From: Gammaproteobacteria bacterium
Lineage (GTDB): Bacteria; Pseudomonadota; Gammaproteobacteria; Poriferisulfidales; Poriferisulfidaceae
DNA: 12,108 nt
Direction of reading: 5' to 3'
NCBI GenBank assembly: GCA_007571105.1
Contig: RKRZ01000131.1
Span: forward strand, 1 to 12,108
Under the pieces are notes generated by a model. The model was given only the letters and a program-made list of their open reading frames with translations, was not told the DNA's origin and searched no databases. The translations under genes and the position numbers were made by a program. Positions 5,582 to 12,108 of the stretch are shown one piece after another (positions within the stretch are counted from its first letter, which is position 1; each line of letters opens with the position of its first letter).

Positions 5582-8365
5582 TCAGAATTCAAAAACCGCC
5601 TTTGCGTAGTAAAAGCCGCCGTTGAAATCAAACGGTGAGTTCTCGGGATACTCCGCACCGACAATGCCGGCAAAGACGCTCTTGTCCGGATCGACATCAA
5701 AGAGGTTCTCTGCGCCCACCGTAAAGTGATAGTTGTCGTTACACGTATAAGTGACCTGCATATCGAACAGGAAGCGTTTATCCAAACGCTGGGTCAACTG
5801 AGGCACGTTGAGATGCACGTTGACGTAATCTCCGTAATAGCGGAACCGGCCCAGAACCCGCCACGGGCCTTTTTGATGATCTGCCGTCAAGCTAAAGCGC
5901 GTCTTCGGCACTGCTTCTTCTTTTTGCAGCACAGTGTGATCGGCAATGGTGTCGGGGTTGCGTTTCGTGATTTCTGTGCGAGTCCAGTTCGCGGCAAAAG
6001 TCAAATCCGTGCTGCCGTCAAACAGGTCCATGGGATAAGTTGCGACAATGTCGATGCCTTCCGTCGTTGTGTCGAAATCATTCGCAAACCAGCGCACTTC
6101 ATTGACGCTGCTTTGATCCGGAACACTCTGCTCTAAGTCCGCCCGGAGTCTGGCCACTTCATCGGCAACCTGATTCGCATTAAAGTTCGGATTGTCATAG
6201 CGATTGCCATAGTTGGCATCATCCATATTCATCACGTAGCCAGCTGAACCATTTCCATAACATTCCCCGCCATGCGCTTTTTCCAAGAGCAGGCAATCTA
6301 GGGGACGTTCTGTTGTCAGCGCAATACGATCGTCGATTTCAATATGGAAATAGTCAATTGTCACATCCAAGGCGCCAACATTGAACACGGCCCCTACGCC
6401 AAAGCTCTCAGATTCCTCATGGTCAAGCGGACTGGCAACCCCCTGTAGCAGCGGATCTCTCGGACCCACCGTCAAGGTGTCGGCCAATTTTCCCTCAGCA
6501 TCCAGTTCCGTCGTCACATTCCGGACATTCGACTGTCCGGTCGTCGGCACGCGAAAACCGGTTCCAAACGAACCGCGAAATGCCAGCGTGTCGGTCGCCT
6601 GCACACGGGCCGACACTTTCCCGTCCAGCGTGGAATCAAAGTCTTCCGGGTCCTCGTGGCGGAACGCCACACCGAACAGCAGGTTTTCAGGCACATCCAC
6701 CTCGAAGTCAATGTAGGCCGCATTGGAGTCGCGGTCCCAGGATCCTGCGGAATCCGGACGGAACCCTGAAAATCCGTTGGTGCCAATCCCCAAGTACGGG
6801 TATTTCAAAGCATCTTTACTGTCCACCATTCCGTCACCATTGCTGTCATAGCGCGCAATGTAGTACGAATTCAATTCGCCGGCTTCAATTTCAAACTCCT
6901 CGTTGCGATGCTCGAAGCCGAAGCCCACATGCACCGGAGAGGCGAACGCCCCGACATCCCACTCGGTCGTGAAATCCAGATTAATCGTGTAATCCTTCTC
7001 CCGATACAGGCCGGGGTCGTAGGACGTCTGGATGTTATTCTCCATTGCCGCCAACTGGGGATTGATGGTGTTGTAGATAAAGAAGTCGGTTTCGTGCTCT
7101 CCGTACACGGCCGAGAAGTCATAGGTCAGACCCCCATCCATCAATTCGCCCCGAAAACCGACGGCTATACTGTGATCCTCAACATCTCCGCCAAACTGAG
7201 GCGTAAACCCACCCGGGAATCGGGCATTGAAGACATAGCAATCTCCACCACCGCTTACTGACGAAGGCACATTGCCCCGCATCACTTCAGCGTCAATTGG
7301 CACATCCGGACAATCCATCATATCTCCGGGCGTATGATCAACCACAATCAGACCTTTGGACTCATCCGCCAGCGTTACAGGGCCAAAAATCCCCTCCCGA
7401 TCAATCGGATTGCGGAAGAAAAATCCTCCATCCACAGTTCGCTCGGCGTAATTTCCAAACGCATACAGCTCAAATGACTCCGACACTTCAATGCCCGCGT
7501 TTGCGAATAATTTGAAGTTGTCGTCAATGTCCGGAGCTCCCCAAATTTGAGCGGCCGGCGAGCGCACATGTTCATTTCCTGCCGCAATTAATGCCGCCGC
7601 ATCGCCGCGCTGAACGCTGCGGCTAGTCGGCTTGGAAGTGTTGTATTCTCCACTCAGGTTCAGAAATCCGGAATCTCCCAACGGCAAACCCATATTGCCA
7701 GCAATCGTGACGTTCTCCCCATCGCCGTAATAATATTGTCCGTAACGGGCCTGCAACTGGCCGCCTTCGCTGTCCTCTTTCAGCACAAAGTTCAAAATGC
7801 CGGCCACCGCGTCCGACCCATACTGCGCCGCCGCACCATCCCGAAGAATTTCCACGCGATCAAGCGCAATCGCAGGGATGGAGGCAATATCCGCTCCATG
7901 CGCACCATCGTTGAGGCCCCAACCAATGAACGTAATCACCGAACTGCGGTGACGACGCTTTCCATTAACCAGAACCAAAGTGGAGTCCGAAGGCAGTCCG
8001 CGCAAGTTGAAAGGACGCACAATGGTTGCGGCATCACTAATCGGTTGTCCATCGACATTCAGAGACGGCACTACGCGCGCAAGCATCGACTCGGTTCGTG
8101 AATCGCCCTGGTCCAGCAATTCGTTGCTATCCAGAACATCAACCGGAACGGCTAAATCTGTTGAAGAGCGATCGTGACTTCGCGTCCCGATGACGGAAAT
8201 CTCTTCGGTGTCCTCTTCATCCTCTTCCGCGAACGCAGGACTCCCAAATGTGAGCGTTCCGGACAAAAGTACAAGCAAGCCTACTTGCAATTGGGGGGAT
8301 AAATCGATTCTTTCATCTTCCTGCTCCTCAGGCGCATAGCATAAGCCTGAATTTAGAATACACAC
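5582..8365 (-). CDS. TonB-dependent outer-membrane receptor (start region irregular)
   Basis: The 927-codon frame encodes a TonB-dependent transporter, an outer-membrane barrel that imports a ligand using TonB energy. After a signal-peptide core (about residues 27-46, ending SPAFA) comes an acidic stretch with a TonB-box-like EEISVIG (54-60). The plug domain follows (about 65-200: RPFNLRGLPSDSTLVLVNGKR, DRVEILRDGAAAQYGSDAVAG). The long beta-barrel ends in aromatic Phe927 (AKAVFEF), as usual for outer-membrane insertion. Two cysteine pairs in presumed loops (DMMDC and GGDCY; LDC and GGECY) may be disulfides. An EF-hand-like loop lies at 507-518. The in-frame GTG at 8365 has no ribosome site and lies upstream of the predicted -10. 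The well-placed ATG at 8316 is in another frame that closes after 11 codons. Substrate unknown: I see no Fur box and no siderophore gene nearby. Confidence 0.88.
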   Translation of the reverse strand: MCILNSGLCYAPEEQEDERIDLSPQLQVGLLVLLSGTLTFGSPAFAEEDEEDTEEISVIGTRSHDRSSTDLAVPVDVLDSNELLDQGDSRTESMLARVVPSLNVDGQPISDAATIVRPFNLRGLPSDSTLVLVNGKRRHRSSVITFIGWGLNDGAHGADIASIPAIALDRVEILRDGAAAQYGSDAVAGILNFVLKEDSEGGQLQARYGQYYYGDGENVTIAGNMGLPLGDSGFLNLSGEYNTSKPTSRSVQRGDAAALIAAGNEHVRSPAAQIWGAPDIDDNFKLFANAGIEVSESFELYAFGNYAERTVDGGFFFRNPIDREGIFGPVTLADESKGLIVVDHTPGDMMDCPDVPIDAEVMRGNVPSSVSGGGDCYVFNARFPGGFTPQFGGDVEDHSIAVGFRGELMDGGLTYDFSAVYGEHETDFFIYNTINPQLAAMENNIQTSYDPGLYREKDYTINLDFTTEWDVGAFASPVHVGFGFEHRNEEFEIEAGELNSYYIARYDSNGDGMVDSKDALKYPYLGIGTNGFSGFRPDSAGSWDRDSNAAYIDFEVDVPENLLFGVAFRHEDPEDFDSTLDGKVSARVQATDTLAFRGSFGTGFRVPTTGQSNVRNVTTELDAEGKLADTLTVGPRDPLLQGVASPLDHEESESFGVGAVFNVGALDVTIDYFHIEIDDRIALTTERPLDCLLLEKAHGGECYGNGSAGYVMNMDDANYGNRYDNPNFNANQVADEVARLRADLEQSVPDQSSVNEVRWFANDFDTTTEGIDIVATYPMDLFDGSTDLTFAANWTRTEITKRNPDTIADHTVLQKEEAVPKTRFSLTADHQKGPWRVLGRFRYYGDYVNVHLNVPQLTQRLDKRFLFDMQVTYTCNDNYHFTVGAENLFDVDPDKSVFAGIVGAEYPENSPFDFNGGFYYAKAVFEF
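8293..8298 (-). repeat. C6 run in the receptor signal-peptide region (possible frameshift point)
   Basis: Six C on the coding strand (GGGGGG as printed) lie between the ATG frame and the signal-peptide frame. Seven C would join the ATGs at 8316 and 8337 to the receptor reading frame. The present length could be a base-call error, a real mutation or one state of a slippage switch. Confidence 0.5.
8324..8329 (-). promoter_or_regulatory. Strong ribosome binding site before the out-of-frame receptor ATG
   Basis: GAGGAG on the minus strand is seven bases from the ATG at 8316-8314. It is the best translation signal in the region, yet that ATG is not in frame with the receptor as the sequence stands. 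Confidence 0.6.
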
Positions 8366-8382
8366 TAATCACCGCTTTTCAA
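8355..8382 (-). promoter_or_regulatory. Putative sigma70 promoter of the receptor gene
   Basis: TTGAAA (8382-8377) and TATTCT (8360-8355) are separated by 16 bases on the minus strand. Transcription would begin near 8347, which is after the GTG at 8365 but before the ATGs at 8337 and 8316. The rest of the 130-bp gap to the exporter gene shows no convincing terminator and no Fur box. Confidence 0.42.
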
Positions 8383-8495
8383 GTGTGCAATGTCAACAAG
8401 TGAAGAAATTCCACTTTTCCTAAATTATGGATGCAGTCCACCGTTTTGAGAAAACCGACCGCCTATAACAACTCAGGCGAAATCCAAAAAAGAGG

Positions 8496-10982
8496 TCAGC
8501 GCCCGAGCGGACGCAAAGTCAGCAGCATGGCCGGCAACAATACCAGCGAGGCAATCAATGCGGCCAGCATCGCCAATGAAGTGAACAGGCCGAAGTAAAA
8601 AGTCGGCGTGAAATTCGACAGCATCAGAATGGAGAATCCCACCACAATCGTCAGCGAGGTGTAATACATCGCCCGCCCAATGCTGCCATGGCACCGATGC
8701 ATGGTGGCCCGGTAGTCTCGGTCCTGGGGATATTCGCGCCGAAAGCGCACAATGTAGTGAATTGTATTGTCGACGGCAATCCCGACACTGATGGCCGCAA
8801 TTGTGATGGTCATCAGGTCGAGCGGAACTCCCAACCACCCCATCGCGCCCAAAACCAGAAGCGCCGGCAACATGTTCGGCAAGATGGCAATCAATGCCAG
8901 GCGCAACGAGCGAAACAACACCAGAAACATTCCCAGAATGGCCAGAAAAACAAATCCGATGGTCTGAATCTGCGAGGCGAACAGGCTTTGCAGCATGTTG
9001 TTGTACAGCACCAACAAGCCACTTAGACGAAAACGCCCTTCCCCGTAACCCATCTCCTCGCGCAAAAAAGTCTCGACACGCGCCAGCAACTCCGCACGGC
9101 GCAATTGCGGGTCGGAATCGATCACCCGCAACTGGACGCGCAAGGTGTTCCCATCCTCAGACAGATAGGGATTCACCAGGACGTCCTGCATGCCTTCATC
9201 CAGATGCGTCAAGCCCTCGCGCAAGAGACTGATTTTCAAATCATCCAGCGGCTCCCCGTCATTGACGCTTTCCGCCATCCGCACAACCGTATCCAACGAC
9301 AACACTTTGCCAACTTCCGGCTGCGCTTCCAGCCAATTGTGAAATTCCCTCAATTCTCCCAAACGCAGCGGATTGAACCAATAGCTGTCGATCTCTTCCT
9401 CATCCCCCCCCAATTCCGCATAAAAATCGTCCTCATCCCCAAAATCATCTTCTTCAATCGGCTGCCAGTCGGGGGCCGCTTCCAGAATGATGTCCAGCGT
9501 CGTGGTCCCGCCCAAGTGACGGTCAATCTCCAGCATGCCCTGATGAATTTCCGTCTCCGGCTCAAAGTAATCAATGAATCGGTTCTCCACATCCAGGCGG
9601 TTCGCTCCTACCGCTGCCGCCACCGCCAATATCGCCGCCAGCAGCAGAATTACTCGCCGATGCCGCTCAGCCAGCCGAGCGAATGCCAATGTCACTCCGC
9701 GAGTAAAGTCCCGCTCTTTGCCGTGCGTCTTGGGAAGCAAGGTCACCACTGCCGGGAACAGCAGGAAAATCACTGCAAAGGCCATCGCAATTCCGGCCGT
9801 CATCATGTGGCCGAAATCAATCACCGGGCGAATGCCGCTGACCAGAAGCGAGACAAAAGCCACAATCGTCGTGAGGGCGGCATACAGAATGGGAATGAAC
9901 ATGAAATGCACCGTTCGCCCGACCAAATCCCGTGGGCAGCTGTCCGGCTCCAGCGCCTGCAACTCACGAAAACGCACCACCAAGTGAATAATCATCGACA
10001 TCGTGATGATCAGCAACAGCGATACGAAATTAGAGGAGATGACCGTCACCGGCCAACGCGCAAACGCCAACATCCCCATCATCATCACCACCGCGCCCGA
10101 ACATGCCGCAAGCGGCAGGATGATCCAGCGCAACCGCCGGAAGATCACCGCCAGCATCACTATCAGAAACACAAAAACCGACGCGCCAAAGACGTGCAGA
10201 TCACTGTCAATAAAGTCGATCATGTCGGAGGCAATCATGGAAATGCCGCCCAAGAAAATACGGGCGTCGCTCCGATAGTTGTCCAAGATCGCCCGCACGG
10301 CGGCAATGTCCTTTGTGCGCTGCTCCGATGCCGCGGCCATGTGATCGGCATAACGGGCCGTCACCTCATCCAGACGTTCCCATCCTTCTGCATCCAGCGT
10401 GCCCGCACGACGCGCATCCCGCAATTGAGTGCGCTCTTTCAACAAGGCATCCGCCACCTCGTCCACATGCAAAAACGCAATCAGCGCCGTTGTCTGGCCG
10501 TCGCGGCTCATCAGCATGTCGCTATAGAACGCACTGGTGCTCAATTCCTGCAAGGCCAGTGCCCGGTCCACATCGGCATCCCTGAGCGTGCGGTTGACAT
10601 GACCGAGTTCCGCGAAATCAATCGGCGGCGAATTCAGCAAGGGCACATCCAGAATGGTGACGACATCGTCAACCCTGGGCAGCGCCAGCAAATCCTCACT
10701 CAAAGCATCCAGGCGCGCCATCGTGGCATCCTCCAGAATGGCCGCCTCATTCGGCCGATAGGTGATGATCAAAAAGTCCTGGCCGCCATATCCCGCGACT
10801 TTGTCCCGATAATATCGGAGGTCTTCGTCATCTTCCAGAAGCAGCGAATCCGCCGAAGCATCCAATCGGAAATCCGTCGCCTGCGTACCCATCGCGACGA
10901 CGGCAGCCACCAGCAACAGCAGCGTCAGCCATGGAGCGTCCAGCACCAGGCGGTCGTAATAGCCGCGCAATCGCTCAATCAT
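8496..10982 (-). CDS. RND-superfamily (MMPL/SSD-type) inner-membrane exporter
   Basis: The 828-residue protein has the two-halved layout of the COG1033 'predicted RND exporter' family. One N-terminal helix (about 16-34) is followed by a periplasmic domain to about 260, then a block of five to six helices (about 262-412). A second single helix (about 442-460), a second periplasmic domain and a final helix block (about 672-825) follow. The second block has GIAVDNTIHYIVRFRRE with Asp738, the position that often carries protons in this superfamily. The matching segment in the first half (IITMSMIIHLVVRF) has no acidic residue. A very acidic insert lies at about 508-531. AGGTG lies seven bases before the ATG at 10982. 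The gene starts 45 bp after the ATPase gene and is probably cotranscribed with it. No adaptor or TolC-like gene is visible. Possible cargo includes lipids, hopanoids or small molecules; none can be chosen. Confidence 0.85.
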   Translation of the reverse strand: MIERLRGYYDRLVLDAPWLTLLLLVAAVVAMGTQATDFRLDASADSLLLEDDEDLRYYRDKVAGYGGQDFLIITYRPNEAAILEDATMARLDALSEDLLALPRVDDVVTILDVPLLNSPPIDFAELGHVNRTLRDADVDRALALQELSTSAFYSDMLMSRDGQTTALIAFLHVDEVADALLKERTQLRDARRAGTLDAEGWERLDEVTARYADHMAAASEQRTKDIAAVRAILDNYRSDARIFLGGISMIASDMIDFIDSDLHVFGASVFVFLIVMLAVIFRRLRWIILPLAACSGAVVMMMGMLAFARWPVTVISSNFVSLLLIITMSMIIHLVVRFRELQALEPDSCPRDLVGRTVHFMFIPILYAALTTIVAFVSLLVSGIRPVIDFGHMMTAGIAMAFAVIFLLFPAVVTLLPKTHGKERDFTRGVTLAFARLAERHRRVILLLAAILAVAAAVGANRLDVENRFIDYFEPETEIHQGMLEIDRHLGGTTTLDIILEAAPDWQPIEEDDFGDEDDFYAELGGDEEEIDSYWFNPLRLGELREFHNWLEAQPEVGKVLSLDTVVRMAESVNDGEPLDDLKISLLREGLTHLDEGMQDVLVNPYLSEDGNTLRVQLRVIDSDPQLRRAELLARVETFLREEMGYGEGRFRLSGLLVLYNNMLQSLFASQIQTIGFVFLAILGMFLVLFRSLRLALIAILPNMLPALLVLGAMGWLGVPLDLMTITIAAISVGIAVDNTIHYIVRFRREYPQDRDYRATMHRCHGSIGRAMYYTSLTIVVGFSILMLSNFTPTFYFGLFTSLAMLAALIASLVLLPAMLLTLRPLGR
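9404..9411 (-). repeat. G8 run inside the exporter gene
   Basis: Eight G on the coding strand encode the Gly-Gly of AELGGDEEE in the acidic insert. Loss of one G would lead into a frame that stops at 9350, about 20 codons later, and would truncate the protein before its second helix block. Confidence 0.7.
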
Positions 10983-11027
10983 CGGCGTTCACCTACGCAA
11001 AACCATGCCATTCAGTTTTAGAGAAAC

Positions 11028-11843
11028 TCAAAATACCGAAGAACTCAACTCGTTGACCGCCTGCAGCATTTCCGGGTCATCCGTGAGTGCCTGCGATACC
11101 GCACTGGAACAGGCGACCACCGGAGCAACGCCGGACTGAATCAGTTTCCCCGCGTGCACCAGAAGCCGCGTGCTGGCCCCCTCATCGAGCCCATTCCCCT
11201 TGAGGTTGCGGGTCATTTCCGCGAACTTGACCAAAAGCCGGGCGGTGTCATCATCCACGGAGGTCTCCCGCACCACAATCTTGCGCTCAACTTCCGCCTC
11301 CGGATAATTAAATTCCAGCGCCACAAAGCGCTGGCGGGTGCTCTGCTTGAGATCCTTCAGCACACTTTGGTAGCCCGGGTTGTAGGAAATCGCCATGCAG
11401 AACTCGTCCGGAGCCTCCAGCAATTCCCCGTGCTTTTCCATCGGCAGGACGCGGCGGTCATCGCACAGCGGATGAATGACGACCGTGGTGTCTTTACGCG
11501 CCTCAACCACTTCATCCAAATAACAGATGCTGCCTGAGCGCACGGCGCGCGCCAGAGGTCCGTCAACCCAGACTGTCTCGCCACCGGTAATCAGATAACG
11601 CCCAACCAGGTCGGAAGACGTCAGGTCGTCATGGCAGGAGACGGTGATCAGCGGCCGGCTCAAGCGCCAGGCCATGTATTCCATGAAACGAGTCTTGCCA
11701 CAGCCGGTCGGCCCCTTGAGCAACACCGGCAACTGATTGCGCCAGGCAGATTCAAAGACTTCAATTTCGGAACCCACCGGTTCGTAATAAGGCTCGGTCT
11801 CAACCCGATACTCTTCCGGTTTCAGCGTGCGCGCCTGACTCAT
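11028..11843 (-). CDS. AAA+ (MoxR-type) ATPase, NirQ/NorQ/CbbQ family
   Basis: Proteins of this family are AAA+ chaperone ATPases. Together with a von Willebrand-factor-A partner (NorD or CbbO) they activate nitric-oxide reductase or Rubisco. From the ATG at 11843 the product is 271 residues. It has Walker A GPTGCGKT (44-51), CHDDLTSSDLVGRYL (70-84), Walker B ICYLDE (106-111), VEARKDTTVVIHPLCDDRR (113-131), sensor-1 SYNPGYQ (153-159) and STRQRF (168-173) with the arginine finger. This matches Pseudomonas NirQ closely. A TTG at 11897 would add 18 residues, but that TTG belongs to the likely -35 element, while the ATG has AGG six to seven bases upstream. No CbbO/NorD gene follows: the next gene is the RND exporter, 45 bp on. 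NorQ and CbbQ cannot be told apart here, so no symbol is given. Confidence 0.9.
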   Translation of the reverse strand: MSQARTLKPEEYRVETEPYYEPVGSEIEVFESAWRNQLPVLLKGPTGCGKTRFMEYMAWRLSRPLITVSCHDDLTSSDLVGRYLITGGETVWVDGPLARAVRSGSICYLDEVVEARKDTTVVIHPLCDDRRVLPMEKHGELLEAPDEFCMAISYNPGYQSVLKDLKQSTRQRFVALEFNYPEAEVERKIVVRETSVDDDTARLLVKFAEMTRNLKGNGLDEGASTRLLVHAGKLIQSGVAPVVACSSAVSQALTDDPEMLQAVNELSSSVF

Positions 11844-11864
11844 GAAAAACCTGAAATTGAATGC

Positions 11865-11877
11865 GCCCATTGTGGGC
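11865..11877. repeat. Small palindrome over the -10 of the ATPase promoter
   Basis: GCCCA-TTG-TGGGC is a perfect 5-bp inverted repeat with a 3-base centre that spans the predicted -10 element. It could be an operator half-site pair. It is short enough to arise by chance. Confidence 0.35.
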
Positions 11878-11897
11878 AGGGCGTGGCTGATTGTCAA
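11869..11897 (-). promoter_or_regulatory. Putative sigma70 promoter of the ATPase-exporter genes
   Basis: TTGACA (11897-11892, perfect -35) and CACAAT (11874-11869, four of six matches) are 17 bases apart on the minus strand. Transcription would begin near 11862, leaving a leader of about 19 bases before the ATG at 11843. That supports this ATG over the upstream TTG. Confidence 0.55.
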
Positions 11898-11971
11898 TGC
11901 ATGAGCCGGACCAAAAGCACCGGGGCAGGCATATCTGCTGACGCGCCTGTCAAGCCGAGATACGTAGGATC

Positions 11972-12004
11972 AAAAAAAATGCAGGGCCTACGGTAATGCC
12001 CTGC
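11972..12004 (-). terminator. Intrinsic terminator of an upstream minus-strand transcript
   Basis: On the minus strand GCAGGGC (12004-11998), a 10-base loop and GCCCTGC (11987-11981) form a perfect 7-bp GC-rich stem, followed by A and eight T (11979-11972). It would end a minus-strand transcript entering from beyond the right edge, so the ATPase needs its own promoter. A second copy of the 5' arm lies directly upstream (12011-12005). Confidence 0.85.
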
Positions 12005-12108
12005 GCCCTGCGGTCGAAACCCCAAGGGGAATAACTAAGATACAGAAAATAGCAGCACAGTCGGAGCAAGTCGCCTAATTTCGCAAGAGCTTCTCTACTA
12101 ATCGGTCA
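12005..12108. other. Non-coding right edge
   Basis: No convincing gene is visible. One minus-strand frame stays open to a TAG at the terminator stem, but its 36 or so codons resemble nothing I know. The stretch is probably the 3' untranslated part of a minus-strand transcript. It holds the palindrome CCCCAAGGGG (12020-12029). Confidence 0.4.

Noticed and set aside
8430..8495. Terminator between the exporter and the receptor
   Set aside because: Only weak hairpins (GCCT/AGGC; GTTTT-CTC-AAAAC) without a proper T tract in the right place.
8366..8495. Fur box upstream of the receptor
   Set aside because: No stretch resembling GATAATGATAATCATTATC could be found, so iron control is not supported.
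9105..11021. Plus-strand open frame of 638 codons opposite the RND exporter
   Set aside because: It is antisense to a clear membrane transporter, is rich in His, Gln and Arg, and has no recognisable domain. It is a by-product of codon use in the real gene.
11844..11897. TTG-started 289-residue form of the ATPase
   Set aside because: The TTG is part of a perfect TTGACA -35, no ribosome site precedes it, and Pseudomonas NirQ lacks such an extension.
11940..11954. Second TTGACA upstream of the ATPase (minus strand)
   Set aside because: No acceptable -10 lies at 16-18 bases, so it is not called as a promoter.
12005..12106. Minus-strand frame open to the right edge
   Set aside because: About 36 codons with no familiar sequence, in particular no Rubisco small-subunit C-terminus; it ends inside the terminator stem.

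Overview
The window looks like chromosome from a gammaproteobacterium. The evidence is a sigma-E (AlgU/RpoE) envelope-stress operon of Pseudomonas type lying divergent from nadB, an oligoribonuclease gene (orn), a small c-type cytochrome, and a NirQ/NorQ/CbbQ-type ATPase. The last two are common in respiratory, denitrifying or autotrophic Gammaproteobacteria. The exact genus cannot be read from the sequence. The DNA is moderately GC rich and densely coded. I see no insertion sequence, phage gene, tRNA, rRNA or CRISPR array.

Left part (1-3133): a tightly packed minus-strand operon, algU(rpoE)-mucA-mucB-mucD, with overlapping or nearly overlapping genes. mucD runs off the left edge. The operon encodes the sigma factor, its membrane anti-sigma factor, the periplasmic protector of that anti-sigma factor, and a DegP/DegQ-type periplasmic protease. 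A near-consensus sigma-E promoter lies upstream of the sigma gene, so the operon is probably autoregulated. Its -35 lies where the -35 of a sigma70-like nadB promoter would fall on the opposite strand.

Middle (3134-5572): nadB (L-aspartate oxidase, NAD synthesis) runs on the plus strand and converges with orn, overlapping it by 19 bp. orn is head-to-head with a 97-residue c-type cytochrome gene. Their two start codons share the palindrome CATG.

Right part (5573-12108): three minus-strand genes. In transcription order they are a NirQ/CbbQ-type AAA+ ATPase, a two-halved RND/MMPL exporter 45 bp further on, and a 927-codon TonB-dependent outer-membrane receptor. The ATPase has a good promoter overlapped by a small palindrome, and a strong terminator for an upstream minus-strand transcript lies just before it. 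The receptor appears to have its own promoter.

Most notable observations: the receptor's best start signals (GAGGAG ribosome site plus ATG) are out of frame with its signal peptide by one base at a C6 run, which suggests a frameshift, a base-call error or a slippage switch. The ATPase has no CbbO/NorD partner beside it. The exporter carries a G8 run in an acidic insert and has a conserved Asp in only one half. I see no clear, wholly new system; the ATPase-exporter-receptor grouping is the best candidate for unexplained biology.
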